From contig JAIUJO010000847.1 of NCBI GenBank assembly GCA_023846275.1, positions 27,501-91,500 on the forward strand: a stretch of DNA of 64,000 bases. Reading direction: 5' to 3'. Numbering within the stretch: the first letter of the stretch is position 1; the number at the start of each line of letters is the position of its first letter. The stretch is from Vanilla planifolia (taxonomy: Eukaryota; Streptophyta; Magnoliopsida; Asparagales; Orchidaceae). Below the pieces are notes generated by a model that had not been told where the DNA came from, did no database searches, and was given only the letters and a program-made list of their open reading frames with translations. The translations under genes were made by a program, and so were the position numbers. Shown here in pieces: positions 25,201-38,350 of this stretch.

Positions 25201-27401
25201 GTTTGCATGAATACGCATGTCTAAGTGCATGTGTATGTGCATGCATGTGTGTGCATGTGTGTGAGTTTGTGTGTGTATGCCTTTGCATGCATGTTTTTGT
25301 GTATGTGTGTGTGTATATGAGAAAGTGTGTGTGCATGTGTGTAGGTATGTTCCTATTTTTGCCTATACATGCACACACATGTGTGCTTATGAGCGGGAGG
25401 GTGCATGTGTGTGGGTTCATGTGTAAGCATGTGGTTGTTTGTATGTGATTGTGCATGTGTGTGCATGTATATGCATGTTTTTGCATATGTGTGTGCTTGT
25501 GTTCACATCTATGTAGGTGTGTGCATTTTCATGTGTGTGTGTATGTGTATATAGGCATGCACGTATATTTGTGCATGCGTGTATGTGCATACATGTTTGT
25601 ATGTGCTTGTGCTTGTGTGTCTGTATGCATGCATTTGTGTGCATGTGTGTAAGCACACATGTTTTGTGTATGTGTGTGTGTGTGTGTGCATGTTTGAGTT
25701 TAAGTATAAATGAGTACACATGTGTGTATTCACGTGTGCTTGTGTGAGTGTATGTGTAGGTATGCCTATGTGAGTGTTTGGGTGCTTATGTAGGTGTGCT
25801 TATGCATGTGTGTCTGCATGCATAGATGCTTGTGCATGGGATCACACGTCTATGTGTCCATGTGGGCTTGTATGTGTGTGTGGGTGCATATATGTGTGCG
25901 TGCATATGTTCGTGTACATATCTAAGTGTGTATGTATGTGCAAGCATGCTTGTGTGAATGTGTGTGTGAGTGCGTGCATGTGTGTGATTCATGTGCATTT
26001 GTGTTTGTGCACATGTGTATGTGTATATGTGTGTTCACTTCTAAGTTGTGTGTTTGCATGTTTATGCATGTCGACATTTGTGAGTGTGCTTGTGTGTGTG
26101 CATGTTAATATTTGTGTATGTATGTGCGTATGTATAAGGCTATATGTGCATAGTTGTATGCATGTGTTCATGTTTGTGCATGCATGTGTGAGCATGTATG
26201 ACTATGTGTGTGTACGTGTGTATGGATGTATGTGTGAGCATTAGTGTGCATGTGTGTGCATGTTTGTGTGTCTATCTGTCTTTGTGTGTGCATGTGCATG
26301 GATGTTTGTATGTATGTGTATGTGTGTTTGTGTTTGTGCTAGTGTGAGTATATTTGCATGTGTGCATGGGTACATGCATGTGTCTGTTTGTGCACATGTG
26401 TGTGTGTGTGTACATGTTTGTGTGTGCATCTTTTTGCAAGCGTGTGTGCATGAGTGTGGGAGTGATTATGTGTATGTATGTGTCTCTTTGTGTGTATGTA
26501 TGTGGGTATGTGTGTGCATGTGCATTTGTGTGTATGTGTGGGTGTGACTATGTGCATGTGTATTCACTTATAAGTGTCTGTGTGTGTTTATATACATGTG
26601 TATGTATGTGTGTGTACAAGTTCATGTGAATGTTGTGTATGTGTATGCACATGTATACATGAGTGTGTTTGTGTATCTTTATGTGAGTGTGTGTTTGTGT
26701 GTATGTATGTGAGCATGTATGTGTGTGTGCATGTGTGTGTGTGTGTGCATGCTTTCTTGCATCTCTATGTATTTGTGTGTCTGTGCATGATTGTGTGTGC
26801 TTGAGTTTGCATACATGCGTATGTGTGTGTGTATTATGTGTGCATGTTGTGTGCATGCATGCATGTATGTATTTGTGTGTGTATGTGTGTGTGTATGATT
26901 ATATATCTTTGTGTGAATGTGCATGTGTGCTTGTATAAGTTTTTTTCTTATGCATTTGCATTTGCATACGTGTTCATGTGTGTGTGTGAGTGTTTGTGGG
27001 TGAATGTGTGTTATTTCATGTGTTTATGGGTGTGAGTGTGTGAATCACTATGCCCATGCATGTGTGTATGTGTGTGTGTCGACTTGTATATGCATGTGTC
27101 TGCATGTGTATGTGTGTGCATGTGTATGTGTGCATGTCCACTTATGTGTGTTTGTATGCATGCATGTGTCTTTTTGTGTGTGTTTTGCATGTGTGAGCAA
27201 GTGAATGCATGTGTTTGTGTGTGTGTGTGTGCATGTGCAGAAGGTGAGGTCTTTCTATAGGTGTTTCTGTGTGTGCAGATGCTTGTAGTTGTGTGTGCAT
27301 GCATGTGTATGTGCATGCACGGAGTGTGCACATGCACACACATGTGTTTCTATGTGTTTAGGTGTACATGTGTGTGTGATTGTCGACATTTGTGTGGGTC
27401 T

Positions 27402-27482
27402 GCACACACATGTGTGTTGGAACGTACACACATGTATGTATGGACGTACACACATGTGTGTGTGGACATACACACATATGTG
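27402..27482. repeat. 22-bp tandem repeat with palindromic core
   Basis: About 3.7 copies of a 22-bp unit, GTACACACATGTATGTATGGAC and its variants (first 20 bases GTACACACATGTATGTATGG), start at 27402, 27424, 27446 and 27468. Each carries an ACACATGT palindrome (ACACATGTGT in two copies) and a unique GGAC or GGAA spacer. It is one of the few places in the array with CA-strand tracts on plus. Confidence 0.88.
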
Positions 27483-28194
27483 TTTTTATTGGTGTGTCCA
27501 TGTCTTTGTGTGTGTGTGCCTATGTATGCACATGTTTGTTCATATATTTGTGTATGCACATGTGTGTATGTGTGTGTGCTTGTGTGTGCCTATGTGTGCT
27601 TTCATGTTTGCATGTGCTTGTGCATGTGCATGTGTGTATGTTTTTGTGTGCATACATGCATGCATGCATATGTGTATGTGTGTACTTGTAGGTGTGTGTG
27701 TGTTTGTATGTGTGTGTGCATGTGTGTGTGTGTGTTTTTGTGATCTTGTGCATTTGTGTGCCTGTGTGCACATGAATGTATTTGTAGTCACGTCTTTGTG
27801 CATGTGTGTATGTGTGTATGCATTTATGTTTGTGCATGTGTGGGTTTATTCATATGCGCATGTGTTTATGGTTTGTTATTGTATAGGTGTGTGCATGTGC
27901 ATGTGTGTGCACTTATTTATGTGCGAGCATTTGTGTTTTGCATATTCACATGCGCTTGCATATATAGGTGTGCATGTACTTGTGTGTCTATTCATGTGCA
28001 TGAATGTGAGTGTGTATTTGTCTATGCATGCATGTGTTTGTGTGCATAAGATTATGCACATTGTGAGCCTATAATGGTTTGTATAGATGTGTGTGCACAT
28101 GCATGTGTGTTTATGTGAGTGTGTGTCTATGTTTTCATGCTTGTAGGTGTGGATGTGTGTGAGCATGTTGTGTTTGCATGTGTGTATGCATGGT

Positions 28195-28312
28195 GAGTGT
28201 GTTGCTTATGTTTGTGTGATTATATGTGTGTGCATGTGTGTGTGTGTATGTGTGTGTCCTTATGCATGTGTGCATGTGCACAAGAGTAGGTGAGTTTTTG
28301 AGCTTCGATGTG
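28195..28312 (+). repeat. Dispersed repeat member 1 (pair with 29125-29240)
   Basis: The CAAGAGTAGGTGAGTTTTTG phrase at 28280, followed by AGC, matches an ATAAGAGTGGGTGAGTGTTT phrase followed by GAGC at 29208. The two are preceded by similar TG tracts with a GATT word. The spacing is about 930 bp. The unusual non-TG words support shared origin. Confidence 0.6.
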
Positions 28313-29124
28313 TGCACAAGTGTGTGTGTGTGTGTGTGTGCATGTTTGTGTACATGTCTATGCATGTGTATGTATGTGTGTGTGGTGGTGTGTGAATGAA
28401 ATCATATGCATGCGTGGGTGTGTGTGTGTGTGTGCATCTATATGTGTCTGCATGTGTGTGTATATTTTAGCATTCAAGGGTATATGTGTGTGTGTGTTTA
28501 TCCCCATGTTAGTTGTGCGGTTGGGCATGCTCATGTGTGTATACACACATATGTGTTCCTATGGGAGTGATTTGTGCATATGTGTGGGTTTATTTGTCTA
28601 TGTGTGTGCTTGTGTGTGTATTTGGGTCAGTGTGTTAATGCTTATGAGTGTGTCTTCCTTTGTGTGTATGTGTATTTGTTCATGTATGTGAATTTATGCA
28701 TCTTGTTGTCTGCATTCATGTGAGTATATGTGTGTGCATCTATATCTGTATACTATTACATTTGTTCATGCATGTGTATGTGTGTTTGTGTTGGTGTGCA
28801 TGTATGTTGGCTTGTGTGTGTAGGCATTTTTGTGTACATGTATGTGTCTGTGTGTGTGTGTGCATGTGCGTGTGTGAATGGATACATGTGTAAGTGCACG
28901 TGTGCATCTTTGTCAGTATGTGTAGGTGTAGGTGTGTGTGCACATTTGTGTTGTGTGTATGTCTATGAGTGCATGCACTTGTGTGTGCATTCCATTGTGT
29001 GAGTATGTGTGTTTGAGCATATGAGTAAATGGACTTGTGTGTTCACTTGTTTGTGTGAGTGCATATGTGTGTGCTTGTACCTGTGGAAGTGTGTGAGCAC
29101 TAGTGTGTCTTCGTGTGTATGTGT

Positions 29125-29240
29125 GTGTGTGTGTGTGTGTGATTGTGTGTGTGCATGTGTTTATGCATGCACATGTGTGTGTGTGCCCCTGTACATGTGT
29201 GTGTGTGCATAAGAGTGGGTGAGTGTTTGAGCATGGGTGC
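29125..29240 (+). repeat. Dispersed repeat member 2 (pair with 28195-28312)
   Basis: See the partner entry; the shared anchor is GAGTRGGTGAGTKTTTGAGC in the same orientation, about 930 bp downstream of the first copy. Confidence 0.6.
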
Positions 29241-29970
29241 AAACATGCATTTGTGTGCTTGTGTATGAGTGTGCATGATGATGTGCATGTGTATGCATGC
29301 ATGTATATGTGTATGGGTCGGTGGGTGGGTGTGTGCATTTGTGTGTGCATGCATGCTTGTGTGTGTAGGTGTGTCTGTGTACTAGTGTGCATGCATTCGT
29401 GTGCTTGTGTGGGTGTGTGTTTAGGTCTATATGTGTGTGCGTGTGTATACATGTTAATTTATATGTATCTATGTGCAAGAGCATGTCAATATGTGTGTCC
29501 ATGCACATTCGTGTGCATGTGCTAGTGCACATGTATGGGTCCATGTATACATGTGTGTAGAGGTTTTAGTGTACATATGTTTGCATATGTGCATGTTCAT
29601 ATGCATGTGTTTATGTATGTGTGTGTGCATGTGCATGCATTTGTATGAATATGTTTGAGTTTGTACATGTGTGTGTGCATGCATGTGTGTGTAAGTGTGT
29701 GTGTGTGTGTGTGTGTGGATGTGTCAATGTGTGAATGTGTGTATGTGTGTGTGTGTTTGTATGTGTGAATATGTGTGTTTGCATATGTGTTTGCACATGT
29801 GTGTGTAAATCTATTTGTGTTTGTGTATATATATGCATGTGTGGTTCTAGGCATGTGTGTGTGCAAGGGCACCTTTGTGTGTGTGCCTAAGTGTGCATGT
29901 GGGCACGTGTATGTGTGTGTATTTATTATGTGGGTGTGTGTGCGTGTGTTGTGTGTGTATGCATGTGCAT

Positions 29971-30225
29971 GCATGCATGTGTGTCTCCATATATGCATAT
30001 GTGTGTGCATTTGGGTCTATATGTGCATATATGATTCTATATGTGTATGTGTGCATGTATATGTGTGGGTATGCATGTTTTACATATGTGTGCATGTGTG
30101 CATGCATGCATGTGTGTCTCCATATATGCATATGTGTGTGCATTTGTGTCTATATGTGCATATGATTCTATATGTGTATGTGTGCATGTATGTGGGTATG
30201 CATGTTTTACATATGTGTGCATATG
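29971..30225 (+). repeat. 133-bp tandem duplication
   Basis: The copy starting at 29971 (GCATGCATGTGTGTCTCC) recurs at 30104. Both carry in order a CATATATGCATATGTGTG phrase, a TCTATATGTGCATAT phrase, GATTCTATATGTGTATG and a GGGTATGCATGTTTTACATA phrase. The second copy is shorter by about 11 bases through small deletions. This is the largest clear-cut recent tandem duplication in the array. Confidence 0.93.
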
Positions 30226-30772
30226 CATATGTGTGTGTGCGTGTGTGCTTGTGTAAGAGTGTGTTCATGTTTGTATGTTCAAGCATACGTGTTGGTATGC
30301 ATGTGTATGTTTATGCATTTGTATGTGCATATGCTATTGTGTTGTTTGTGCGTGTATGTGTGCACAAATCGATGCATGCATGTGCCTTTGTGTCTGTATG
30401 TGTGTGCATGAACACATGTGTGTTTTTTATATATGTGTGTGTGTGTTTGTGTGCATGTGTGTAGATGTATGCATGTACGCATATGAGCACATGTGTGTTG
30501 GAGCTAGTATGCATGTGTGTATGTGTGCACATGTTTGATTTTGCATGTGTGCATCTGAAAGTCTTTGTGCAAGTGTGGATGTGTATGGGTGATGCATGTG
30601 TTTGCATGTTTATATGTTCATGTGTGTGTCTATATGTGCATGTGTGCAAGCTTATGTGCATAAGTGTGTTTGCATATGTGTTTGTGTGTGCATGGATGTT
30701 CATGTGACTTTGTGTGCCTATGCATGCATTTGTATGTGTGTGTTTGTATGCATGCGTATGTGTATGTGTTGT

Positions 30773-30824
30773 GTGCATACCTATATTTTTCTGTGTGTGT
30801 GCATACCTATATTTTTCTATATGT
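30773..30824 (+). repeat. 26-bp tandem duplication
   Basis: GTGCATACCTATATTTTTCT occurs at 30773 and 30799, separated by a short TG spacer. Confidence 0.88.
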
Positions 30825-31477
30825 GTGCATTTGACTATACATGCATGTGTACAAGTGTGTGTGTGGCTGTGGATGGGTGTGCATTGTATGTGTGTGCCTA
30901 TGTGTGTGCATGTGTGTGAGCCTGTATCTATGTATGTGTGTGTGTGTGTGTGCCTATGCACATGCATGAATGTCCATGTTTGTGTGGTCGTGGGTGTGTT
31001 TGTGTATGTGTGCATGCTTGTTTTTTTTGCGTGTGCAGGTGTACATGTGTGTTCATATTTGTATGTGTGCTTTTGTGTGTGTGTGCCTATGTGTGCTTGT
31101 GGCCTTGAGTTCTTATGTGTGTTCATGTGTGGGTTCATGTTTGTTTGTGTACCATGTGAGTGTGCAAGCATACATGTGGATGTTGCTTGTGTGTTGATGG
31201 GTATGTACATGTGTGTGTGCATGTGTGCTTATATATATGTGTATGTTTGTGTGCAAGTACAAATGTGTGTTTGTGTATGCGTGCATGGGTGTATGCATAC
31301 ACATGTGAGTGTGTTCTATGTAAGCATGTGTGCAGGTATACATGTGTGTGGATTTTTGTGTCTATGCATGAGCCTGCATGTGTGTGTGTGTGTGTTTGCA
31401 TATGCATGTGTGTGACCATGTGTGTGTGTGTGGTAAGTTTGTACTTATGTGTGGGTGTTGGTGTGCGTGTGTGCATG

Positions 31478-31605
31478 TGTGTGTGTGTGTGTGTATATGT
31501 GTGCATGTACATGTGTGTATGTGTACAAGCATGTGTTCATGTGTGTGTGTGTGTGTGTATATGTGTGCATGTACATGTGTGTATGTGTACAAGCATGTGT
31601 GCATG
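31478..31605 (+). repeat. 64-bp tandem duplication
   Basis: A unit holding ATATGTGTGCATGTACATG and GTGTGTATGTGTACAAGCAT is repeated with a 64-base period (anchors 31495 and 31559) and near-perfect identity. Confidence 0.92.
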
Positions 31606-34459
31606 TGTCTTTTTATGTGATGTTTGTTCATGTGTGTGCATGGGTGTGGTTACATGTGTGTGGGTGTGTGGTGTGTGTGTGTGAGTGCATGTGTGGGTGT
31701 AGTGTGTGTGTGTGTGTATGGTTTGGCATGAGTTTACATATGTTTTCTTATCCATGTGCATGTGTGTTCCTGTGTGTCTATGTGCATTTGTACTTATGTG
31801 TGCATGTGTGTGATTATACATGTGTGTATTGTTGTGCATGTAAATGTGCATTTGCATGGGCATTTAGATGTGTGTGTGTGTGTGTTTACCTATGTTTACA
31901 TGTGTATTAGTTTGTGTGTGTATGTGTGTGCGTATGCATGTGTGTGACAACAAACATGGGTGTGTGTGTTGATCTCTATGGGATTTTGTAGATGTATGTG
32001 AGTGTGCATGCATGTGTGCACACATGTACGTGCTTGCATGTGAGCTCAAGCGTGTGTGCAAGTATAGCATCGTGTTTTCATGTGTGTGTGCATATGCATG
32101 TGTGTGTCTTCATGCGAGTGTGCATGTGTGTAAGGGTGCCTACATGAGGGTGCCTATGTGCTAGTGTATGCATGCGTGTGTGTTTGGATGCATGTGTGTT
32201 TGTGTGCTAATGCACGCGTGCATGTGTGCATATATTTCTATATGTGTGTGCATGTGTTTTTACATGTGTCTACATGTGCATGTATTTATCCATTGTGTAT
32301 GTGCACCCATGTGTTTGTGTGTGTTTGTGTTTTATGAGTGAGTGTGTGGGTGCATGTTTGTTTCTATGCATGTTTTTGTGTGAGCAAGCATGCATGTGTT
32401 GAGACGTGTGTGTCTATATGCATGTAGGTGCATGCATGTGTCTTTGTGCATGTCTATACGTGTGTGTATGTATGCTTGCACATGTCTAATTGTGTGTGAA
32501 TGTGTGTGTGCTTTTGTGTGCTTGTGTGAGTGTGTGGGTACATTTGTGAGTGCATGTGTTTGTATGCAAGTGCATGTATGTGTGTGTGTGCAAGTGAATG
32601 TGTGTCTATGTGTGTGTAGGCATGTGTGCATGTGTTCGTGTGCATATGTGATTGTGTGTGTGTGCATGCATTTGTGTCCATGTGTGTGTGTATATGTTTG
32701 TGTACATGTATGTGTGCTAGTGTGTGTAGGTGTGTGTGGGTGTGTTTGTGTTTATGATTATACATTTGTGTTCATGTGTGTGTCCTTATGTGCTTATATG
32801 TGCTTGTGTGCATTTGTGTGGTGGGGGGTGCATGTGAGTCTATTTTTTTGTGTGTGCATGTCTTACTTTGTGTATTTTCTTACATGTGTGTTTGTGTGCT
32901 TTTGTGTGTGTGTACCTATGTGCATGTGTGTTCTTGCTTGTGGATAGATGCGAGTGCATGCAAGTGTGTGTGTCATGCAAGTGTGCAACTATGCATGTGC
33001 GTGTTATGTGTGTGTGAGTGTGTAGTTGCATGTATTGGCATGTGTGTGTGTATGTGTGTGTGTTTGTATGTTTGCATGCCTATGCATATGTGTGTGAGTG
33101 TCTGTGTGTATTGCTGTGTGTATGTGTATGTGCACATGGGTGTATGCACATGCATGTGTGTGTGTGTGTTCTATATATGCATATATGAGTGTGTGCATGT
33201 ATGCATGTGTGTAGGTGTCGGTGTGGATGTGCATGTGTTTGTGTGTTAGATTGAGTAGCATGTGTTTATACGTGTGTATATGCAAATGCATGTATGTGCG
33301 TACCTATGTGTTCTTGTGTGTGCATGTACATGCACATGCATGTATGCATATATACACATGTTCGTGTGCCCCATGAGTTCTTGTGTTTGTATGTTTATCT
33401 AAATGTGTATGTGCATTTGTATGATTGTGTGTGTGCATGCATGCTTGTTCAAGTGCATTTGTGCAAGTTAAACCATGTGCAACTATGTGTGTGTTAATGT
33501 GCTTTTTTGGTACATGTATGTATATGTGTGTGCATGTATATATTATTGCATGTGCAAGTATGTGATTATGAGTGTGTGCATATGTGTCTATATGTCTACA
33601 TGCATGTTTGTGTACATGCATTCATGAGTGAGTGTGTGGTTATTTGTGTTTGTTTATGGGTAGGAGTGTTTGTGTGTGTGCATGTGCTTGTATGTGTGTG
33701 GGTGTGGGTGTCTGCATGCATGCATGCCTACGTATGCACAGGTGTGCATGTTTGTGTGTTGAGCTTCCACTTATGTGTGTGCATGTGTGTGTGTGCATGT
33801 GCGTGTGTGTATGCACTTGTGAATGTGTGTATGCATGTGTGTATGCATATGTGTGTGTGCTTATGTATGTGTTTGCATGAGTGCATTTGACCATGTATGG
33901 GTATGTTCCTACATTTGTGTGTCAGTCTATGCATGTGCATGCTTGTTTGCGTGTGTTATTATGCATGCATGTGTCTACTTGGATGTGCATGTGTGCAAGC
34001 ATGTGCATGTGTGTGTGTGAGTGTGTTTATATGTATGGCTTTGCATGAGTATGCATTTGCATGTGTGTTGAGTTGTGTGTATGCATGTGTGTTTGCATGC
34101 ATGTATATGTGCACAAATGTTTATGTGTTTGCATATGCATGCATGCACATGTGTGTGTAGGTGCATATGCACATGAAAGTGTGTGTTCTTTTGGGTAGGT
34201 GTATTTGTGTGAATGGGTTTGTCTACACAGGCACTGTGTGTGTGTGTAGCTACATGTGTGAGTATTCATGCATGTGTATGTATTTGTGCATGTCCATTTG
34301 TATGATTATACATGTGTGTCTGTGTGTCTGTGTGTCTGTGTGTGCGTGTGTGTCTGTATGTATGTGTGCATGTCATTGTGTGTGTGGGCATTTGTGTTCG
34401 TGTGTGTCTATGTGTGAGTGCATTTGTGCATGAGCATATGTGCATGCACTTGTGTTTGC

Positions 34460-35450
34460 ATTTGTTTGTGCTAGTGCGTGTGAGTGTATTTATGCGTGTT
34501 TGTTTGTGTGTGTGCATGTGTGTGTGTGTGAGTTTGCGTGTGTGTGCTTGTGTATGTGTTTGTCTAAGTATGTGAGTGCACTCATGTGTATGTATAAGTT
34601 TGTATACATGTGAGTGTGTGTGTGTGTGTGTTCATTTGTGCTTGTGTGTGTGGGTGCATGTGTGTATTTGTGTTTGTATGCATGTGTGTGTGTTCAAGCA
34701 TACATGTGTAAATATTTGTGTGTTTGTGCATGTGTGTCTTTTTGTGTGTATGCATTTGTGTGTATGTGCAAGTGTGTTTGTACTTGTGTAGTTGTGTGTG
34801 TGCATGTGTTTGTATGTAGGTGCATGTGTGAGAATTGTTGTGTGTGAGTGCATTCACACGTAGTTTTTATGTATGTGTGTCAATGCATCCAACTTTGTGT
34901 GTGTCCATGTTTGTGTTCATATGCAAGTCTTTTCTTGTGCGTGTTTACATTCATGTTTATGTTTTTTCATTTAAAGGTACAGAGAGTGCATGCATGTGTA
35001 GGTGTGTTCATGCATACACATTCATCTATGTTGATATATGTGTGTGTGTGTGTTTGCAATTGCATATGCATGTGTTTGTTTATGCATGCGTGTGTGCATA
35101 CTTATGCATTCGTGTGTGTGTGTGTGTCTGTCTGTCTGTTCGTGTGTTCATGTGCATGTGTGTATCCCTACCCATGTGCATGTGAGTTTGTGGGAGTGCA
35201 TGGGCATCTGTGTACATGTACATGTGCATGTCCTTGTGTGGGTAGTACATATTTGTTCCCTTTTGTTCATGTGGGTGTGTGTGTGAGCTGGTGCATGTGC
35301 TGACATGTGTTTGTGCAATTGTGTATGCATGCATGTTTGTGTGTCTACGTTTATGGGAGTGCCTGACTACATGACTATGCATATTTGTGTGTGCATGTGT
35401 GTCTGTGTATTTTGCACCCTTGCATGAAGGTGTGCATGTGCACACAAGCA
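34460..35450 (+). repeat. Higher-order repeat member 1 (about 2.9 kb spacing)
   Basis: This segment is colinear with 37390-38350. Shared anchors in order are TTTGTGCTAGTG (34465), CAACTTTGTGTGTG (34890), TGTTTGTGTTCATATGCA (about 34908), CTTGTGTGGG (35233), TATTTGTTCCC (35250), TATGGGAGTG (35352) and GTCTGTGTATTT (about 35400). Offsets stay between about 2.87 and 2.94 kb, so this is a duplicated segment and not chance word sharing. No coding content. Confidence 0.82.
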
Positions 35451-37389
35451 CATGTGTGTGCGTGTAGGTCCTCACAAGCATGTGAATATGTGCATTTGTG
35501 TGTGTGGGTGTTTTTTTGCATCGTATGTGTGTGTACATGTGTGTGTGTCCACGTGGGCACATGTGCATGTGTGTGCATGTTCACAATTTTATGTGTGCAT
35601 GTGCATGTCCATGATTGTGTATGTATGTCTGCATACATGTGTGTATGCCTATATGTTCATGTGTATAGTTGTGTGTGCATATGTGCATGCATGTGTGTGT
35701 GTGTATGCCTTAGTGTGTATGTGTTTGTTTGTGTGCATGTATGTATGTGTACTTTTGTGTGTATGTGTACCTATGTGCACATGTGTTCTAATGTGTGTGC
35801 AAATACCAATACATGCATGTGTCAATGTCCTGCAAGTGTGCATGCATGCATGTGCATTTTGTGTGTGTGTGGGTATGTGTGCTTGTATGTGTCTATATGT
35901 TTGCTTGCTTATGTGTATGTGTTTGAGTGTTTGTGTGCATTTTGTGTGTATATGTGTTCACATGTGGTTGTATGCATGTGTGAGTGTTCTGTGTATGCAT
36001 GTGTACATGTGATGCATGTATGCACTCGTGTGAGTGTAGGTGTGGATGTGCATGTGAGTGTGTGTGTCTATGCATGTGTTTATGTGTGCATGTGTATGCA
36101 AGAGCATGTGTGCATGTATCCATGTGTACATGTGCAGCACGAGTGCTTGTGTATGTGTGTTTTTTTTTATGTTTGTGTTTGTGTGCGTGTACATGTCTAC
36201 ATATGTGTGTCTATGTGTGTGTGTGTATGTGTAGTTGTGTGTGTTCATGCATGCATGTGCATGAGTTTTCTTGTGAATGTGCAATTATGCATGTCAATCT
36301 ATGTGACTTGTGTGTATGCATGTGTGTGTACATGTATTTTATGTGTGTGTTTGTATTTGTGTGTGCATGTGTGTACATGGGTGTGTGCATATATTATTGC
36401 ATGTGCATGTGTGCAGTTGTGTGTGTGCACATGTGTGTCCATGTGTGTGTCTGTGCTTGTTTAGGTGCATAGATGCATGTGTGTGTGTGTGGGTGAGTGT
36501 GTGGTTGTGTATGCATGTGTGTGTGTGTGTGAGTGTGTGTCTGTGTGTGTATGTGCTTCTATGAATGCGTGTGGCTGTGGAAGTGTGCATGCTTTTGTAT
36601 GGGTGTGTGTGCAAGAGCATATGTGTGTACATTTGTATGTTGTGCATCCATGTATGTGCATGTCTATAGGTATGTGTACTTATAGTGTGTATGCTAATGT
36701 GTGCATATGTGTGTGTGTGCTTATGTATGGGTTTGAATGAGTGTGCTCTCCATTTGTGGGTGTGTCCTTTTGTTTGTGTATCTACATCTATTCTTGTGTA
36801 TGCATGTATGTGTGTGTGTTTATGCGCATGTGTGTGTGTGTTGTTATGCATACAAGTGTACATGTGTGTCTGTGTGCATGTGGATATGTGCATGTGTGTG
36901 TGAGTGTGCTTATTTGTGTGGCTTTGCATGTGTACGCATGTGCGTGTTTGTACATCTCCATGCAAGTATATGTATGTATGGTGGTGTGTATAAATCATGT
37001 GTGTTTATTTATGTGCATGTGTGCACGAACATACATGTGTTTGTATAAGTACACAAAGACATGTGTGTGCGCTGGTGCATGTGCTCGTGCAAGTGTATGT
37101 GTTCATTTGTATGGGTGGGTGTGGTTATTTGGGTGTGTGCATATGTGCATCTATCTAGGTACATGTGTTTGAGTGGTGCATGTGTGAGTGTTCGTGCATG
37201 TATTTGTGTGTGTGCATGTGTGTGAATGTACGTGTGTTTGCACTTGTGTGTGTTTGCATGCATCCGTGCATGTGTGTTTGTGCAAGTGTGTGTGTGTGTG
37301 TGTGTGTCATTGTGTATGTGTGCTTTGTGTTTGTGTGCATGTATGTGTGTGTGAGTACGTGTGCATATTGGTGCTTGTGTGTGTGCTTG

Positions 37390-38350
37390 TGTTGCTACTT
37401 ATTTGTGCTAGTGCATGCGAGTGTGTGTGTAAATGTGCACATATGTGTGTCATGTATATTTGCATGTGTGTGTGTGCTTGTGTGTGTATCTGTCCATGTT
37501 TGTGTGCACATGCATATGTGTCTATGTGTATGCTTGTCTCAGTGTGTGTGCATGTATGCCTATGTTAATGTGTAAGTACATGTGTGTGTGTGTATACAGG
37601 CACATGAGTGCATATGTGTGCCTGCATGTGTGTTTCTTTGTGCATGCGTTTGTGTGTGTGCGTATGTGTGTGAGCATATGTGCATGTGTGTTTGCACTTG
37701 TGTGGTTGTTTGTGTGTGTTTGTGTGTGGGTGGTGTGTGTGAGCATTTTTGTGTGTGCATGTGGGTGCATTCGTGCACATTTACGTTTATGTGTGTCTGT
37801 GTGTGCAACTTTTTGTGTGTCCAAGTTTGTGTTCATATGCATGTGTGTTTTTTATGCATTTGCAGGTATAAGAGAGTGTGTGCATGTGTGGATGTTTTTG
37901 TACACATGTATACGAGTGTACTTTGGTGCATACATATATGTTCGATTGTTTATGAGTGTGTGTTTGAGCATGTGTGTGTGTGCATGCTTACACGTTCATG
38001 TGTGTGTTAGTGTGTGCATGTGAATGTGTGTGTACTATGCATGTGCATGTGAGTTTATGTGAGTGCTTGGTTGTGTGTGTGCATGTACATGTGTGTGTCC
38101 TTGTGTGGGCATTATTAGATGTGTGTTTGTGCCTGTGCATGCATGCATATTTGTTCCCATTTGTTTGTGTGAATGTAAATTTTTGTGTGTGTGTGTAATT
38201 ACATATGCATGCATGTTTGTCTGTCATGCTTATGGGAGTGTGTGCCAACTTATATGTGTATGTGTGTGTGTGTGCATGCATGTGTGTGTCCATCTATATG
38301 TATATGTCTGTGTATTTGTGTGCTTGCATGATTGTGTGTGTGTGTCCATG
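37390..38350 (+). repeat. Higher-order repeat member 2
   Basis: This is the colinear partner of 34460-35450, with anchors at about 37401, 37806, 37824, 38100, 38149, 38231 and 38307. The segment contains the same departures from TG background (CAACTTTTTG, TTGTTCCCATTTG, TTATGGGAGTG). Confidence 0.82.
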
